Positions 41,056 through 50,141 of a stretch of DNA of 64,000 nt are shown here, piece by piece. Location: positions 2,117,501 to 2,181,500 of the forward strand of contig NC_083673.1 in assembly GCF_030384665.1 (NCBI RefSeq), read 5' to 3'. Made by a program: the position numbers and the translations under genes. Under the pieces are notes generated by a model, which worked only from the letters and a program-made list of their open reading frames with translations, was not told the origin of the DNA and made no database searches. How positions within the stretch are numbered: the first letter of the stretch is position 1; the number at the start of each line of letters is the position of its first letter. Source of the DNA: Lodderomyces elongisporus (taxonomy: Eukaryota > Ascomycota > Pichiomycetes > Serinales > Debaryomycetaceae).

Positions 41056-41317
41056 TCTGGTGGCTTTTCATAATGTGGGGTAGAAACAATTAACAATAAA
41101 GAATGAATAAATAAAATTATAAACGAGTAAATAGAGAATGTGGATATGAGTCAGCACCAAAATGAGAGGAAAAGGGTTGCTATTGTTGAAGAGACAAAGT
41201 AAGATGAAGTAAAATGAGTGGTGCACAAAGTTGCTGGGTTGTGTATTATTATGTGGGGGGGTGGGGTTGATGAAAAAGAAAAGTACAAGAAAGAAAGTAT
41301 TGTTGTCCTAGTTGTTG

Positions 41318-41325
41318 TGACGTAA
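41318..41325. promoter_or_regulatory. CRE/ATF-like element TGACGTAA
   Basis: An 8-bp match to the bZIP site TGACGTAA about 265 bp upstream of ATC1. Stress control of trehalose genes by bZIP factors is known in yeasts. Its function here is inferred, and an 8-mer match alone is weak. Confidence 0.35.
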
Positions 41326-41705
41326 GTACCGAAAAGGGTTTTTTTTTCGCTATAAACGGTTTGCTGTTTTTAGTGATGGAAGCAAAGACTGGATCTGTTT
41401 GCTAGCTCTCTGACATTACTTTAACTGTAAGCGGGTATGCATTATTGCCAAACACTATTGTTGTTGAAATTTTCGAGTTTGCGCTAATGTTGATGTTTGC
41501 CCTAGTGGATCTCTTTTGTGAGATTGCGGAATTGCAAGATCGCAACATTGCGAGATTCGAAGATTGCGTTTTGCTGCGATGTAAAATTAGGCAACTTCTA
41601 CAAAAGTAAGTGCTCCAACCCAACAAGAAAAGAACTAAATGTTTGAATAACACCACGTAGATGGTAAAAAGTGCCAAACGATAAAAAAAGTCACAGAAAC
41701 ATCTC

Positions 41706-41711
<6 letters not shown>

Positions 41712-41750
<39 letters not shown>
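41712..41750. repeat. (CA)n microsatellite
   Basis: About 19 uninterrupted CA units. On the minus strand they create a Cys/Val run in a spurious ORF. Confidence 0.93.
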
Positions 41751-41752
<2 letters not shown>

Positions 41753-42881
41753 CCCCAATAGCCCAATGCTTTCCTTGTTCAGTTTCGTAAGAATGAAAGT
41801 CTACTCTTCTAATAAATGTAGGTGTATGTCATCCGATTTTTTGATTCTCTATATAAAACTTTTAAAGCTTAAAAGTGCAATGTGTACACACTTACACACT
41901 TATACACCCAGATGTAAACCTTTGTGCTGTTACGTGGAATCTACAGAGATTATAACGGAGATTTGTGAACCCATCAAGACAAGTTACATTGGTAACAGTG
42001 GTAAAATTGAAGGAGAGGAGGGGGAGGTGGTAAAATTGGGTGTTTGGTTAATAACTGTGTGGGGCATTAACAAAATAGCAAAGGTACTACCAACTGTTAT
42101 ATGCAGTGCTAGTCTTGCACGTGAGTGTAGTGCTACCTTTCGAATCAAAGCCTTTGTAAATTTTTATGGTCTCTTAAATCCAAGGCTGTAAACAACTGTT
42201 TGCTTAGTTGTTCCAAATTGTTTTATTGATAAACTTTTATCTTTTATTTAAGTATTTACAAGAGTTTGGCAAAAGTTTTGGGCGTTAACTACTACGTCTG
42301 AAGCAATAAGAATACAATCTAATATACTCTTTTTTTCTTCTTTTTTGTCTTTCTTATCATCTTTCTACTCAGTCTTCTCTTCAGAAATCTACTCCCTTCA
42401 CAAAAAAAAAGAAAAATAAAGGGAAAGGTTATATTACTGCCCAAAGTTATATTTGAAATCAATGCAATAACTTTTAGTGCCAATATAATTTAAAGTACAC
42501 TCAAATCTTCTACACATCTCCTATCACTCATCTTAATTTCTCCCCCTTTTGCACTTTGCAATTTGATTTATATATATATATATGTATGTATTTCTGGATC
42601 AACACGTGAGGAGAGTCAGTTGCAAAAGCTTTCTATAAATTAAGAAATAAAAAATAAAAATAGTAAAAAATAAAAAAAAAGGGAAGAAGAAACCGCACAA
42701 AATTTTTCACTCACAAGAAAGGGACAAAAAAAAAAAAAAATTGAAAATGGAAATGAGAATGAGACTGTGAAAGAAAGAAAGAAAAATCTGAGTCAACTGC
42801 AAACGTATTTCAGGTCTCTCAACATCAAATCAATCCGTCAAGTAGTTTCTTGTCAACTATCAATCAGTAATCCAGTCAAAT

Positions 42882-43781
42882 ATGAGCTCAACCAACTGCA
42901 GGTTCTACGAGAACAAGTATCCCGAGGTGGATGAAGTCGTTATGGTCAACGTCCAGGAGATCGCTGAGATGGGTGCCTACGTCAAACTTTTGGAATATGA
43001 CAATATCGAAGGTATGGTGTTATTGTCTGAGTTATCCAGAAGACGTATTCGTTCGATCCAGAAATTGATCAGAGTGGGGAAAAACGAAGTTGCCGTTGTC
43101 TTGAGAGTTGATAAAGAGAAAGGTTACATTGACTTGTCAAAGAGAAGAGTTTCAGCAGAGGACATTGTCAAGTGTGATGAGAGGTATAACAAGTCCAAGG
43201 CAGTCCACTCAATATTGAGACACTGTGCAGAAAAATTTAACGTACCGTTGGAGAAATTATACGAAACTGTTGGATGGCCATTGAGCAGGAAATACGGCCA
43301 CGCTTACGACGCATTCAAGAGATCAATTACAGACCCAACTATTTTCGAGGACCTTGAGTCGCCATCAGCGGGAGTATTGGAAGAGTTGAAATTATACATC
43401 TCAAGAAGATTAACACCACAAGCAATCAACATTAGAGCAGACGTTGAAGTTTCATGTTTTGGATACGAAGGTATCGACGCCATCAAATCGGCTTTGAAAG
43501 CAGCAGAGGCAGTATCCACTGAACATATGCAAGTGAAGGCAAAATTAGTTGCTGCTCCATTATACTTTCTTTCAGTACAATCATTAGACAAAAACCAAGG
43601 TATTGCGCTTTTGGAGACAGCCATTGAAAAGATCACCGAGAGCATAGAGTCAAACGGTGGTGTGTGCAAAGTCAACATGGCACCTAAGGCCGTTACTGCC
43701 TCAGAAGATGCCGAGCTTGAGCGTATGTTGGTGAGCAAAGAAGCAGACGACAAGGAAGATTCCGACGAAGACGATGAGTAA
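42882..43781 (+). CDS. SUI2: Translation initiation factor eIF2 alpha
   Basis: Alpha subunit of eIF2, which carries initiator Met-tRNA to the 40S subunit. Length 299 residues, as usual. The N-terminal S1 domain (residues ~15-90) starts with CRFYENKYPEVDEVVMVNV. The kinase target loop LLSELSRRRIRS is intact: Ser52 counting Met1 (Ser51 by convention), the site of Gcn2. A helical domain (~90-180) and an alpha/beta domain (~185-275) follow, ending in an acidic tail (DKEDSDEDDE), which is the usual Ck2 target. Codon use is biased to AAG, TTG, GTT and GCC, as for a highly expressed gene, and there is no CTG. Upstream is an A-rich leader. Confidence 0.98.
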   Translation: MSSTNCRFYENKYPEVDEVVMVNVQEIAEMGAYVKLLEYDNIEGMVLLSELSRRRIRSIQKLIRVGKNEVAVVLRVDKEKGYIDLSKRRVSAEDIVKCDERYNKSKAVHSILRHCAEKFNVPLEKLYETVGWPLSRKYGHAYDAFKRSITDPTIFEDLESPSAGVLEELKLYISRRLTPQAINIRADVEVSCFGYEGIDAIKSALKAAEAVSTEHMQVKAKLVAAPLYFLSVQSLDKNQGIALLETAIEKITESIESNGGVCKVNMAPKAVTASEDAELERMLVSKEADDKEDSDEDDE

Positions 43782-43860
43782 TTAGCATTTCTTTTTTTTT
43801 TAAACTGATTTATAAAAAGAAAATATATGTTTACAATTTAGATTTACAAATCTAGCTCGT

Positions 43861-43891
<31 letters not shown>

Positions 43892-44088
43892 GAGAAGAAG
43901 AAGAAATAGGAATAGAATATAGAAAAGGATTTAAAATGTACAAAAAAAAAAAACAAAAGAAAAAATTGAATAGTTTTTTTTCCCTTCCGCTGTTTCTCTT
44001 GTCATATCTTTTTCTTTGAAATTGACCGTATTACTCGCCAAATTGGTATTTAGCTGTAAATTAGTATTTATTTTCATTTATTAATAAT
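43782..44088. other. Convergent 3' region, SUI2 / LRR gene
   Basis: A 307-bp A/T homopolymer-rich region between converging stops. No gene is seen. Confidence 0.7.
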
Positions 44089-45733
44089 TTAGTTGGCTAC
44101 TTCGACGGTTTTTTTAATTATTAAACTGTTCTTGTTTGCTCTCTCTACAACAGAAGCTGGGAGATTTGGTATGAGCACAGGAGATACTCGAAGCTCTGTT
44201 ACCGAGTCTGGTAAATGAACATTCTCAAGTGATAATAGCTCTGGGTTACCGCTCAAGTCAAGTAATTTCAACTGATTTCCAAATTTTAAGTTCCTCACAA
44301 ATTTGAGCTCGTTGTAAGCAAGGCCAAGATGACGCAAATTCTGGGGAAACTCATAGTTTTCCAATATTCGAACTCCTTGATAACCCATCTTGAGGACTTT
44401 CAAATTTGGCGGCAATATGATATCTCGAAGGGTAATTATTTGCTTTTCGTTTTCAAAATAGTCAGGGTCATTCTCAAGATCAAGAACTTCGAGCGTTTCG
44501 GGGAACACTACATTCTTTAGTGTGGTCAACTGATTATCACCGAGGTATAGCTCGCGTAGCTTTGGTGGTAGTACCACCTTGTTTAAAGTCTTTATATTGT
44601 TCTGGTTTAGATATAAAACCTCGATCGTGCTCGGTAGTTTCAATGGATTGATGCTATTGATTCCGTTTCCTGTAAGCACCAAAACTCGAATATTTGGAGG
44701 CAATTTGAGCCCGCGTGCATTTGTCATTGACGACTGGAGATTAAGTACTTCAAGCAGGTCGGGAAACTTGACTCCAGCCATTGAGTCACACGGCAAATTG
44801 GAAAGCTCCAAATATTTCAAATGCATGGGCAATTTTGCACCTCTCATGCTCTCGATTGGATTGAACCCAAGATTCAAAGATTCCAAGTGTTTGGGCCAAT
44901 TGATATTCCATGCGTCTTCGAGACGATTGAGGGACACGTCCAAATGTTTTAATGATTCAGGAAATAGGTTGTTCTCGAGAAAATATAACTTGTTCTCCTG
45001 CAATTCAAGCCTCTCAAGCTTATTCGGGAACACAACATCGTTAAGTGTAGATAATGCACCTTGGCCAGCAACAAGTACTTTTAAATTTTTTGGCATATGA
45101 AATCCTGTTAAAGTGCTTAGCGCGTATCCACCTCCAATATTCAAGATTTCCAAATTCTGTGGCAAAAGTATATCTGGAAACAGCCGAAGACTACTCTCGG
45201 TATAGTCCAACGTCCTCAAATTCTTCCAATTGACAATATCCAGCTGAATCTGATTTTTCAATTGCTCTATTTGATTTTTTTCAGTTATGCTGATTGTATC
45301 CATATCATATTTGCTAACTACTGAGCAATGCGTGACTTTATCACCAGCTACTTCTTTCAATGTTTGCAAAAAAGTATTATACTCGTCGAGCTCTTTCTTC
45401 GAGTACTGACTCCATTCTTTACCAGGTTGAAAATGTACATGATACCCAATATCGCCCACCTCTGCAAGCATATCAGAGTGCGCTTTTAAAAACTCGTTTA
45501 TCTTGGTTAAATTCGAATCAGCGTCTTTAGTAAATTCGATGCATATATGAAAATGATCAAACTTGATCGAGGCAATAGATGTCTCTTTCAAAACATTTTC
45601 AATATTGTTGACTTCTATTACGGAAACATAATTATTTGGGAGTTCTCGTAACTCCTTGAGTTGAATGATTGTGTGATAATATTTGGGTTCACCATACAAT
45701 AGAACAAGTCTGTTCACTGGAGGTTTTTGTTGA

Positions 45734-45764
<31 letters not shown>

Positions 45765-45780
45765 CAACTCCCGTACTCAT
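44089..45780 (-). CDS. Leucine-rich repeat protein of unknown function
   Basis: A 563-residue protein. A poly-Gln run lies at residues ~6-16. The N-terminal domain (~20-180) is not a repeat and I do not recognise it. From ~185 to ~540 there are about 15 leucine-rich repeats of ~22 residues, each shaped like FPxxLexLxLxxNxLxxL, for example FPESLKHLDVSLNRLEDAWN, LPPNIRVLVLTGNGINSINP and LPPKLRELYLGDNQLTTLKN. The regular P-x-x-L opening recalls FNIP-like repeats. No signal peptide, membrane helix or F-box is evident. The protein is probably cytosolic and a protein-binding scaffold; this is inference from the fold only. Confidence 0.85.
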
Positions 45781-46160
45781 CAGGCCAATAGTGTAATTCT
45801 TCTTCTTAGTGATTGATGGTTGATCAAGAAGGATGAAGATAACTGCTCATCTGATGCGCATTTGAGTGCGCATTTTGATGTTTTCATGCTTTGTAATTTA
45901 AACTTTACAGCGAGAAGAAAACACCCACAAACCAGGCAACCTACACGATCACTCTACAAAACTTTACACAAACACTATATGACATACACAAACTCCCTAC
46001 GAAATAAACAAAAACACTCTATGAACACTTCACGCACTGATAAACCATCTCTTAAACTATTAATATCATTGGCAAGGTACTACAAGCTGTATGTTATATT
46101 TTATTCTCCATTAAAATTAAAGGTCATTCAAATTCGTTGCAATATTCTATAAACATATAG

Positions 46161-46192
<32 letters not shown>

Positions 46193-46234
46193 CTCATACT
46201 TTTTTGTGTTTTTCTTTTTGGCAATATCACTCAA
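45781..46234. promoter_or_regulatory. Upstream region of LRR gene
   Basis: A 454-bp region between two minus-strand genes: the promoter of the LRR gene and the 3' side of the transporter gene, with a TA tract near 46160-46188. No gene is seen. Confidence 0.6.
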
Positions 46235-47698
46235 CTATACCTTTTCGACACTTTTAGCAAAGAGCAACCTGAATACATCACCCACAGGCACTGTGATATT
46301 TTCCGCGTCCTTCATGTCCGTGACTTCGTCACCCTTTTCCACCAAGATTCGATCTCTTGCAATAATATATCCTCTTATTATGAGCATGAATGTTGCACAC
46401 GCCAAGAACATTATACCTGTAAAAATTGAACAATCTCTATAACTTGATGGGTTAACTTCGGCACCACTGCCTTTGGTCAACTTGACACCAATCACGGGGG
46501 AAAACAAACCTGCAATACCCATGATACTCCATATTTGACCAAACACTACACTCATTTTTTGGATCCCAAAAATTCTTGCAATTAATGGTGCAAAAATGGC
46601 ATATATTGATCCCATCAATGCACCCATAATCAATGCAAAAATTATTACTGTGGCATAGTTGCGTGCTGGAATCCACATGGCCAAACAAAAGATGCCGGCA
46701 ATGTAGTAAACAACAAACCCTACAGTTGCAGCTCCATACCTATCTGACAAGTATCCAACATTTGGTCTACCAAACAAAGAGCCAACCTGGACCATGGCAG
46801 ACACAATGGAACCTTGTCTCTCGCTATATCCAAGGCTGGTTGTAAAATTGGCCAAGGTATAAAGAACAATCACGTAGCCCAAAATACAAGTGATCACAAA
46901 AAGCATCACCAACCAGTAAGCAGCCATTCTGCAAGATGAAAAGTTAAAGAAATTAAACTGGATATGGTGTGTTTGTGCTTTACTCTTGGCAAGAAAAATG
47001 GCAATCCATGTTAAGCCAAATCCAATAATACTTTGAACTCTTAATGCCCAAAACACGCCTTTGGTGTCAACAACTTTTTGCATACCCAAGTTGAAAACGA
47101 GGCCACCTAAACCTGATCCTGCTGCACCAATGCCCATAGCCAAAACTCTTTTCTTCTTGAACCATTGTGGCAATACTGTGGTTGCTGGGATGGAGAGAAA
47201 TGCTAATCCAAAACTCTGCATCAAGCCTTGAGTGCAATACAATTGCCAAAGCTTTCTCGACCAACTGGCAAGCATCAAGGCTGTAAACTGTAAGCAATTA
47301 CCGATAATAAGTGTCTTTTTAAACCCAATGTAGCCCTGGATGACCGTAATCACTGGTGAGAAAAACAACCCAACGCCAAATGCTATTCCCCCAATATAAC
47401 TATAGTCCATCTTTGTTGCACCTTCAAACGTCCCATTAGTCAAATAGTTTGCAAAGTATATAGCAAACCCGGAGTTCATACCCCATGTACAAAAATTGAA
47501 GAGCACACAAGCACCACATACTACCCATGCATAACCTTTGTCAATATCAGGGTCTTCTTCGTCGAGCTCCTCTGGTGGTGGGAATATTTCTTCAGGATTC
47601 GTTTTCTGATGTGAAAGCCTGTCCTCGCCATGAAGTGTGCTGCCAGATTCTTTATTTGCAAGTAGCTCTGGATCCGTTTCTGTCGGTGTTGTGGTCAT
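46235..47698 (-). CDS. MFS transporter, monocarboxylate-porter (MCT/Mch) type
   Basis: A 487-residue plasma-membrane-type transporter with 12 predicted helices split by a central loop. Family features: DKGYAWVVCGACVLFNFCTW at the first helix (residues ~53-72), the early loop GFKKTLIIGNCLQF, LWQLYCTQGLMQSFGLAFLS, WFKKKRVLAMGIGAAGSGLG (MFS motif after helix 4) and RPNVGYLSDRYGAATVGF in the second half. Yeast Mch proteins look like mammalian monocarboxylate carriers, but their substrates are mostly unsettled (Mch5 carries riboflavin). I cannot state the substrate. The N-terminal ~48 residues are acidic and hydrophilic. Confidence 0.92.
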   Translation of the reverse strand: MTTTPTETDPELLANKESGSTLHGEDRLSHQKTNPEEIFPPPEELDEEDPDIDKGYAWVVCGACVLFNFCTWGMNSGFAIYFANYLTNGTFEGATKMDYSYIGGIAFGVGLFFSPVITVIQGYIGFKKTLIIGNCLQFTALMLASWSRKLWQLYCTQGLMQSFGLAFLSIPATTVLPQWFKKKRVLAMGIGAAGSGLGGLVFNLGMQKVVDTKGVFWALRVQSIIGFGLTWIAIFLAKSKAQTHHIQFNFFNFSSCRMAAYWLVMLFVITCILGYVIVLYTLANFTTSLGYSERQGSIVSAMVQVGSLFGRPNVGYLSDRYGAATVGFVVYYIAGIFCLAMWIPARNYATVIIFALIMGALMGSIYAIFAPLIARIFGIQKMSVVFGQIWSIMGIAGLFSPVIGVKLTKGSGAEVNPSSYRDCSIFTGIMFLACATFMLIIRGYIIARDRILVEKGDEVTDMKDAENITVPVGDVFRLLFAKSVEKV

Positions 47699-49807
47699 TG
47701 TAATATTATAGAAAAAAAAAAAAGGAAAAATTAAGTTAGCAAGTTAACGTTGACAGAACTCTTATGCTATTCCTTTTTCTCCCACCCTTTTATATATATA
47801 TGTATGTATATGTTTTTCTTCCTTTCGTAACTTTGCTTTTGTCTCAAAGGAAGTATCCAAATTTATATACAAATTTTTGGTATTTGTCATTATTGTCCTC
47901 ATCTTCATTACTAAATAAATACATAAATAAATGAAATTAAAAAAAAAAAAGCCTACTTCATGCAAAGTGTGGAAATAATTTTTTGACGTTAGACCAGTCA
48001 TTTACACAAAGTGCCATGAACGGGCTCTTTGTTGTTTTTCCCTTTCTCTTTTTTTTTTCTTTTTTTTCTTTTTTATTTTTCATTACTTTATATCTAAGAT
48101 ATAGATTAGACTATATAAAATAGAGTAAAATTAAATAAACCCCCATTAATCTATGTAGTTGATTTTGACATGATTCGGCTAGATGCGAAAGTGTGTGTGT
48201 GTGAAGGAGTAGAGCAGTAAAAAGTGTGGTAAGGAAAAAAGGCGGAAAATTAGAGCTTCAAGATATTGAACGAGCCGTGTGTACACTTCCATCCCTCGGC
48301 AGTAAGTATTTCTTCCGCTTACCGCACCGCACCCACGCGGATTCAATATTTCGAATTTCCTCCATCCACTCAAATTAATGCTGATAAATCATTTTTAAAG
48401 CTGATGGTTCTTTAATCTAGAGGTGCTATAGTGAGCCGGCTTTAGCGATTCATTTCTTTAACCTCATAGGCCTTGGAAGGTTGTTTCTTTCTTAATCACA
48501 TAAGTACAAGGGGAAGCATTGAGGAAGACAAGTACGGAGATATGCGGCTTTACAGTAGGTATTGCATCCTTGTCGAACATTTAAAAAAAAAAAAAAATTA
48601 AAATAATAAAGATAAAAAAAGGTAACCGATAAAAAATATTGAAAATCGGAAATGAAGATATGCAAAAAGAAGTATAAAAATCATAGACAAAAACTGTTTT
48701 TATTACCCCATTTTGGCAAAGAAATTGCGTACTTCCTCCACATCATGAGTTTAGTGAATATACTTGGTTGCGGGTTCCTAAATCAAACTCTCTCTTACGA
48801 ATTTGAAAAGAGTGAAAAGAGCTCAATACGTGCCTTCTCTTTGTCTTGACCATGTCTATCGAAGTAGTGAGTATTGAAGAAAGTTCGATCCGCACTTCCG
48901 AATTTTGCAACAAAATAAAAAAATAAAATATAAAATATAAAATATCAATAAATAAATAAATGAATGAAGAAATGAAGAAATAAATTAAAAGAGAAAGCAG
49001 TAAAAATGAAAGTGAAAATTTTTGGGGTGGGGGAAGAGGAGTGGGGGATGAGAAAGACGTTATTGAAAAAAAAAAAAATTGTGAATATGAAAAGTTTAGT
49101 CACGTGCTTATTGTTTTCTTGTAATCCTTTTGTTACTTGATATTTGTTTCTCTGAGTTGTTCTTCTCATTCCTCTTTATCCTTGTGAGTCGTACTATTGT
49201 TGCTTAGTTGTTTACATTACACTGAGTGGAAGCTACGGAAAGCACCTATTCCGATCCGATTGTATTGCATGATACTGGTTGTGAAACAACAAACTGTATG
49301 ATAGGTGGAAAATAAGCATCTTGAAACTATGAAGTATAAATACTTGAACATTTCAGGATATAGACGATTTGCTTCTTCATAATTCCCCTTCCGTCGGAAG
49401 TTATCTTTGGTAAAACACAAATACAGTTATTTGCAAAGGATAATTAAAAAGAAAGGAAAAGAAAATTGGAAAAAAAAAATATGAAGATATAAATTTATAA
49501 CAAAATTGTGCGAAATAATTGCAAATAAACGTACAAGTCTGTCCAAACAATTGTATCCCATTAAACATCTTGTTTTTCTGTTTTTTTGTTTCTTTTCGTC
49601 TAATTTCTCTTTTCTATAGTAAAGTAAAATGGAGAACTTCCAATTGTCCATTAAAGAATATATAATTGGAATGTTTTTAAGTTTTAGTCCAATAATGGAA
49701 ATTAAAAAAAAGAAAGAGTTGAAGTTTATTATCATCTATTTCAGCAAAAAAAGAAGGTCAACCAAGAGAAGTTGGTAGAGAGAGAGAAAACAAAAAAAAA
49801 TTAAGCG
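47699..49807. promoter_or_regulatory. Long intergenic region between transporter gene and tRNA-Pro
   Basis: A 2.1-kb region. It contains A/T homopolymers, a GT tract near 48190-48202, a stretch with higher GC (~48225-48560) lacking a long frame, AAATA repeats near 48917-48958, a CACGTG at 49101-49106 and T-rich DNA near 49560-49600. No protein gene is supported. Confidence 0.55.
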
Positions 49808-49879
49808 GGGGCGAACCGGGAATCGAACCCGGGACCACTCCTACCCTAAAGAAGTATTATACCACTAAACCATCCGCCC
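49808..49879 (-). tRNA. tRNA-Pro (AGG)
   Basis: A 72-nt tRNA without intron. The acceptor stem GGGCGGA pairs with TTCGCCC (one G-T), discriminator C. The anticodon stem CTTCT pairs with AGGAG around the loop TTAGGGT, anticodon AGG, reading CCN proline codons via inosine. The D arm contains GGTTTAGTGGTATAATAC, and the T arm CCGGGTTCGATTCCCGG holds the B box GGTTCGATTCC. Downstream on its strand a T run (A run at 49791-49800 on plus) is the Pol III terminator. Its layout matches other fungal tRNA-Pro(AGG) genes. Confidence 0.95.
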
Positions 49880-50141
49880 ATCTTTAAAGATCAAATATTG
49901 CATATATCTCAAGCCTCTTTGCTGCATACATACATAGCAAAATACTTTGTTTCCCTTCTACTGCTCATTTATATCTATGAATTTATGAATCTATTTATTT
50001 ATTATTTATTGATTTATTTATTTATTTATTAATTTATTAATTTAGCGCATCTTTTTTTTTTGATTTATTTCTTGATGCTTTCTAAACTTCATTGAACAAG
50101 TTATTTTGCGACCAAATTTGATCTTCACTCAACATTCTGCA

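Larger units (their letters stand above)
41056..42881. promoter_or_regulatory. Divergent intergenic region, ATC1 / SUI2
   Basis: A 1.83-kb region. It contains TGACGTAA at 41318-41325 on the ATC1 side, a CA tract at 41712-41750, G-rich DNA near 41254-41266, a TA tract near 42569-42584, CACGTG at 42603-42608 on the SUI2 side, and long A runs just before SUI2. A 141-codon frame (41766-42191) shows no family features and is not called. Confidence 0.6.

Noticed and set aside
41766..42191. 141-codon plus-strand frame between ATC1 and SUI2
   Set aside because: No family pattern, many Cys and rare codons, no conserved-looking block, and it sits in the promoter region of SUI2.
50106..50141. Upstream extension of MEF2
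   Set aside because: The frame extends 12 codons upstream only through a TTG codon; the first ATG is at 50142.
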